Of a DNA stretch of 25,797 nucleotides, positions 22,217 through 25,797 are shown piece by piece. Numbering within the stretch: the stretch's first letter is position 1; the number at the start of each line of letters is the position of its first letter. Origin of the DNA: a virus. The stretch spans positions 1 through 25,797 of the IMG/VR virus record IMGVR_UViG_3300024273_000600; one strand, given 5' to 3'. The notes beneath the pieces were generated by a model. The model ran no database searches. It was not told where the DNA came from and worked only from the letters and a program-made list of their open reading frames with translations. Made by a program: the position numbers and the translations under genes.

Positions 22217-24364
22217 TTAATTTCCTGTTCCTGAGTCAAGCTCAATATAAGAAGGACTAGACCCAGTTTTAACCAAGGTATCGATTTCATCTGGTGTAAG
22301 AATTGTAGCTTCGCTTCCATCCTCATAGAATACTACCCAATTACCATTTGGATTTGTAAAATCTTGTGGCATTAAAAATGTATCGCGCTGTCTAAATATT
22401 GTTGTTTCATTTTCATTATTAACATAATTTAGATTTCTAGCAACTCTTTGATAGTCATCCTCACTTGTAATACTTGTAATAGTATCACCATTTGGTAACT
22501 GCCTTTCAGTCCCTTTAGGTATTAAGGTTTGTTTGGGTGCTATCCCTGCTTTTTGTCCATAAGCAGCTGCCCGTATAAAGTTTTGATCTATAGCTGTACT
22601 AATCTCTTCTGATAAGTAAGCAGTATCTAAACCATATGCTAACATTGCATCGATTGTAGGCTCAAAGAAACTTCTAAGTTTTGCATTAACAGCTGGGTTC
22701 AAATCTATTGTAAAAGCATCTTCATTTGAAGCCATAGCTTTATAAACTTCATCGATATCAGCTGGTTTAGAACGAGGTCTAGTTCTTGTGTCGCTAAAGA
22801 TTTCAAAAGCATTACCAGTATTTAAGGCAATTAAACCTTGAATAACTTGGTAGTCTTTCATTAAGTTTGCTTTGTTTGCACCAGAGGGTATGTAACCATT
22901 TTCTTTAACAGCTTTTTCATAAACTTTAGCAAAACCAAGCATACTTCCTAAGTCTTGCATTGTGCCATTACGAGAAGATTGTAATACATTATCAATAAAC
23001 TCACTTGATTTAATTTTAACAGGTAAACCTTTATATTTTTTTAGTCCTGTAAAATAAGCATCTAGGGCTGGTAAGATTTCTTCTACTGTTCCGTTTGGTA
23101 TACTACGGCGTAGTTGAGTCTCTAAATCAGAACTAACCATATCTGCTACACTTGACCCGTGGCCTTTTTCAATTAGTGTAGTCAAACCTTGAATATTATC
23201 ATTAATAATAGCAGTCCGTACTTCTTTTTTGACATTACGTTCTTGCATAGCTTGTGATTTTTTAAAGTCCCAAGCTTTAAATACCGCAGGACTAATAGCT
23301 TCTTGCGACACCAGTTTAAGACCTAGTTTTCTAAAGGCTTCTACTGATGTAGTATCATCTATAAGCATATTTTGAAGGTCTGTAGTACCTTCATTATTTA
23401 TTTTATTTTTTAAGATATCAACAGCATTAATAACTTCACTATAACCATCTGTACCTTGTATCTGTGGTTGTAGTTTTGTAAAATCCATTACTTTTTGGTT
23501 AAAAACTTTATAATCATCCCAAGTAATACCTTTTGGGTTATTGTCTAATGCGTTAGCATAATTCTTAAAACTATTTAAAGTAGCCGTAGCAAAAGTCTGT
23601 AAATAAGCAGCTTTGTTATCTTTAAAATTAGAAATACCCCCAGCTTTTTTTAGGATATCATTCCATAAATCAGGTGTCATTTCACCGCTTAAAGCAATAT
23701 TCTGTGAGATAATATCTGTAATTTCACTACTAAGTACATTATCTTTTTTAGAAATACGTTCTTTAGATATTGTTTTATTATATTGTTCTTTAACACCTAG
23801 TGCTTTTTTTAGTAATGCCTGAGAATATGGATCGCTTTTATCCCTATATGGGTCTACAAATTGCTCGTCATATTTATCAAGCATAGTAGAATGGTAATCA
23901 ATATCTGGATTTTCTACCCAATTTTTATCAAAAGCTAATAGATTATCAATCAAGGCTACTTCGTTATCACGGTATCTATCTTCGATACCTTCTTTAGCAG
24001 TTGCACTATAATAACCATTAGCTAAAGTAGTAGCTTTTAAATATAGATCACGGGAGTATTTATTTTTACTATCAGCATATGGAAGAACAAATTGATCTTG
24101 TAATTCTGGCAGTAGAACATTTAGGCGGGTATCAAAATCTGATTCTTCCCACCGTGTATTAAAGACACCCTTCTTCTGTTCAAACTCAATAAGAGCTTTA
24201 TCATATTTTGTTTTATCAAGTTGGTCTTTTAGTTGAGCACCAGCCACAGCAGCTTCTTGAAGGTTAGCAATAGCCCTTGAAAAACTTAGATTAGGTTGAG
24301 TTGTAAAATTAACAGGAGTTACCTGTGCCATATCTTTAGTAGGTGTGTAGTTAAATAAAGGCAT
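22217..24364 (-). CDS. Internal virion protein, gp15-like
   Basis: 715 residues (T7 gp15 is 747), almost entirely helical and polar, with no membrane segment. Begins MPLFNYTPTKDMAQVTPVNF, a proline-rich tail-like start seen in internal core proteins. Position between the gp14-like and lysozyme-like core proteins and its length make gp15 the best match, though no sequence motif proves it. The ATG overlaps the gp14-like stop (TAATG), so the pair is co-translated. Expected to be packed as core and ejected with the DNA. Confidence 0.75.
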   Translation of the reverse strand: MPLFNYTPTKDMAQVTPVNFTTQPNLSFSRAIANLQEAAVAGAQLKDQLDKTKYDKALIEFEQKKGVFNTRWEESDFDTRLNVLLPELQDQFVLPYADSKNKYSRDLYLKATTLANGYYSATAKEGIEDRYRDNEVALIDNLLAFDKNWVENPDIDYHSTMLDKYDEQFVDPYRDKSDPYSQALLKKALGVKEQYNKTISKERISKKDNVLSSEITDIISQNIALSGEMTPDLWNDILKKAGGISNFKDNKAAYLQTFATATLNSFKNYANALDNNPKGITWDDYKVFNQKVMDFTKLQPQIQGTDGYSEVINAVDILKNKINNEGTTDLQNMLIDDTTSVEAFRKLGLKLVSQEAISPAVFKAWDFKKSQAMQERNVKKEVRTAIINDNIQGLTTLIEKGHGSSVADMVSSDLETQLRRSIPNGTVEEILPALDAYFTGLKKYKGLPVKIKSSEFIDNVLQSSRNGTMQDLGSMLGFAKVYEKAVKENGYIPSGANKANLMKDYQVIQGLIALNTGNAFEIFSDTRTRPRSKPADIDEVYKAMASNEDAFTIDLNPAVNAKLRSFFEPTIDAMLAYGLDTAYLSEEISTAIDQNFIRAAAYGQKAGIAPKQTLIPKGTERQLPNGDTITSITSEDDYQRVARNLNYVNNENETTIFRQRDTFLMPQDFTNPNGNWVVFYEDGSEATILTPDEIDTLVKTGSSPSYIELDSGTGN

Positions 24365-24954
24365 TATGATCTCCCAACTGTTTTAGCAGTAGCGGCTTTT
24401 GCTTGCTGAAATTGTCCAGATACATTACTAAATGTACTAGCACCACTAAAACCAGCTTGAAGTGCTCCTGTAGCAATCTCAAATGTTGACTTCATCTGAC
24501 TCATTGCAGAAGCTCTTTGTGAGGAAGCTTGATAAACACCAGCATCTCTACTATATTTAGCAGTAGCCATTTTACTACCAAGATCAGCCATAGCGGATTC
24601 AGCAGCTTGTTGCAACTGGTCTTCTGCTAAAGCTGCACTCATAGCCACAACGGCTTGCGATTTCTTTGCAGTTTGACCATAGATATTTTTCTCTGTATTA
24701 GCAGCTACAACTTGTCCACCAGCACTTCGCCTTTGGTAAATCAAGTCAGTTAGTTGCATACCGATTTGATTATTAACCTCATCAGCTTGAAGTCTAAGCC
24801 CATTGAGGGCAACACCAAATGTTTGATTTAGCGAACTTAAAGTTGAATTAAAGTTTTGATTAGCTTGATCTTCAATCTTTCTATTTTGTGCATCAGCGCC
24901 TATAATTGATAAAGCAGCATTGGCAATACCAGCTACTACCATTGGAGCAACCAT
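24364..24954 (-). CDS. Internal virion protein, gp14-like
   Basis: 196 residues, the same length as T7 gp14. Hydrophobic N-terminus (MVAPMVVAGIANAALSIIGA), followed by an Ala/Gln/Ser-rich coiled-coil region, the layout of gp14, which inserts in the outer membrane during ejection in T7. AGGAACATAAA precedes the ATG at 24954. First of four consecutive core/ejection genes. Confidence 0.75.
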   Translation of the reverse strand: MVAPMVVAGIANAALSIIGADAQNRKIEDQANQNFNSTLSSLNQTFGVALNGLRLQADEVNNQIGMQLTDLIYQRRSAGGQVVAANTEKNIYGQTAKKSQAVVAMSAALAEDQLQQAAESAMADLGSKMATAKYSRDAGVYQASSQRASAMSQMKSTFEIATGALQAGFSGASTFSNVSGQFQQAKAATAKTVGRS

Positions 24955-24980
24955 TTTATGTTCCTATTCTATATTAATGT

Positions 24981-25415
24981 TTACTTATTTGAAGCAATAC
25001 TAGCGCCAAAATAAGCACCGATTATAGCTTGGAAGCTGGGGATGATAACGGGAAGTATCACACTCCCTTGTAATTGCACCCATTCCTGTGTTATTTTTCT
25101 GGTATCTATTAAGCCAAATAAATGCTTACTACCAGTTTGTATTTCTTGTATTACGTTGATTGGTTGCACAATAGGGAATATTGCTATGACTACAATAATA
25201 GATGTAATCGATAAAGCAATAATTCTCCGTGTAAATGCAAATCCAGAATTCTGTGAGGCCATATTATTAACGGACGCGATAGCCTCTCGCCGCCCTTTAA
25301 ACGCATCGAACATCGCCTTGCGTTCATCTACTTTGTTCTGCATCCCAATGCTTAGTAACTTTACCAAAGCACCAAAGATACCCCCGCCTATAAGCGGTAA
25401 GATTTCCATAAGCAT
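24981..25415 (-). CDS. Multi-pass membrane protein, holin candidate
   Basis: 144 residues with three hydrophobic stretches: an N-terminal helix (about 4-24), a central one after a charged region (about 65-88, ALSITSIIVVIAIFPIV) and a C-terminal one (about 116-138). Charged linker RRE/RR. Proteins of this layout are often annotated holins in phages. Located in the structural block, upstream of the core proteins, rather than next to an endolysin, and no endolysin is seen in the window. AAGGAG lies before the ATG at 25415. Confidence 0.6.
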   Translation of the reverse strand: MLMEILPLIGGGIFGALVKLLSIGMQNKVDERKAMFDAFKGRREAIASVNNMASQNSGFAFTRRIIALSITSIIVVIAIFPIVQPINVIQEIQTGSKHLFGLIDTRKITQEWVQLQGSVILPVIIPSFQAIIGAYFGASIASNK

Positions 25416-25438
25416 TGAATTCTCCTTAAGTTTCAGAA

Positions 25439-25456
25439 AGCCCCAACTAAGGGGCT
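25439..25456. terminator. GC hairpin between two membrane-protein genes
   Basis: AGCCCC, loop AACTAA, GGGGCT. In minus-strand RNA it is followed by UUUCU, and in plus-strand RNA by CUCUUUAUUUU. It lies in the gap after the 87-aa gene's stop. Could be a partial terminator or RNA-stability element. Confidence 0.45.
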
Positions 25457-25460
25457 CTCT

Positions 25461-25724
25461 TTATTTTGGTGCAGCCATTTTTTCTACAGCTGATCTAATA
25501 GCCTTTATATTCTCATCCATCCGACCCAATGCTACGGCTTGCCCTTGAACGATTTGTTGCAAGGTTTCAATTCGTGTATCATGTCGCACAATCTCTTTAG
25601 CATTGGCTTGCACACCGCTATTTAAAGCAGCAACAAACCAAACTAAAGCGACAGTTTGAGTAATAATAGCTAGGATAAAACTAACAGGCATAGTCTTTGA
25701 TAAATGCCAAGGTTGCTCTTCCAT
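25461..25724 (-). CDS. Small membrane-anchored coiled-coil protein (lysis or holin candidate)
   Basis: 87 residues: one N-terminal transmembrane helix (about 12-34, MPVSFILAIITQTVALVWFVAAL) then a long amphipathic coiled coil (about 40-84). It resembles phage hemolysin/holin-associated small proteins with TM plus coiled coil. Paired with the 144-aa membrane protein, this looks like a lysis or membrane module. Function not proven. Confidence 0.6.
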   Translation of the reverse strand: MEEQPWHLSKTMPVSFILAIITQTVALVWFVAALNSGVQANAKEIVRHDTRIETLQQIVQGQAVALGRMDENIKAIRSAVEKMAAPK

Positions 25725-25747
25725 ATTTAGTACTTTCTTTAGATATA

Positions 25748-25797
25748 TTACTCAGGTTTAGTCGGCCAAGTGATGTCTGTAGGAAAGCCAGATTGTG
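25748..25797 (-). CDS. C-terminal end of an upstream gene (cut by window edge)
   Basis: Only the last residues (QSGFPTDITWPTKPE) and TAA are present. The ending is reminiscent of phage tail-fibre or adhesin C-termini, but the fragment is too short to assign. In transcription order it is upstream of the membrane-protein pair. Confidence 0.5.
   Translation of the reverse strand, partial: QSGFPTDITWPTKPE

Noticed and set aside
22216-22326. N-terminal extension of the lysozyme-like core protein
   Set aside because: It would overlap the gp15-like gene by 110 nt; the ATG at 22215 has a ribosome site right after the upstream stop.
25042-25548. Long plus-strand frame (168 codons)
   Set aside because: Antisense shadow of two membrane-protein genes with no ribosome site; all convincing genes are on the minus strand.
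1-25797. Prophage interpretation
   Set aside because: No integrase, excisionase, recognisable repressor or bacterial flanking genes in the window, although about 15 kb of the phage may lie outside it.

Overview
The window looks like the replication and packaging half of a T7-like (autographivirus-type) podovirus genome, probably from an aquatic or marine bacterium. The evidence is a single-subunit T7-type RNA polymerase, a T7-type family A DNA polymerase, a fused primase-helicase, a gp2.5-type SSB, T7-type small and large terminases and a gp14/15/16-like internal virion (ejection) cassette. ThyX, PhoH, MazG-like and ribonucleotide reductase genes are typical accessory genes of marine podoviruses. 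The host cannot be fixed from sequence alone. The DNA is AT-rich, and every credible gene is on the minus strand, so transcription runs from high to low coordinates. No integrase, tRNA or CRISPR array was seen.

In transcription order: (1) 25.8-20.7 kb: the tail end of an upstream gene, two small membrane proteins (holin or lysis candidates) and the first internal virion proteins, one carrying peptidoglycan-binding and lysozyme-like segments. (2) 20.7-15.6 kb: a 1027-aa gp16-like protein, then the small and large terminases with a structured 100-nt spacer between them. (3) 15.58-14.1 kb: the late/early junction. It holds a decamer repeat array, a candidate phage promoter, two small genes, and about 640 bp of non-coding DNA with six palindromic boxes, three minus-strand terminator-like hairpins and a sigma70-like promoter. 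In T7 the terminase gene and the first early gene lie at opposite ends of the linear molecule, so their adjacency suggests that the physical ends (terminal repeat) fall here and were joined in a circularised or concatemeric assembly. (4) 14.1-9.3 kb: about 20 tightly packed small early genes plus thyX, several of them too short for ordinary ORF calling, with two copies of a conserved RNA-like hairpin. (5) 9.3-5.6 kb: phoH, a secreted glycine-zipper protein and the phage RNA polymerase. (6) 5.5-0 kb: SSB, RusA-like resolvase, a small acidic protein, primase-helicase, DNA polymerase, MazG-like, DUF3310 and the start of ribonucleotide reductase.

The genes fit a lytic cycle. Host polymerase would read the early genes, the phage polymerase would then take over, and ThyX, RNR and MazG would supply and clean nucleotides for a T7-like replisome. 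In that replisome both the helicase and the SSB end in acidic tails with a terminal Phe. The terminases and internal virion proteins handle packaging and DNA ejection. The most distinctive material is the non-coding junction (13.5-15.6 kb).
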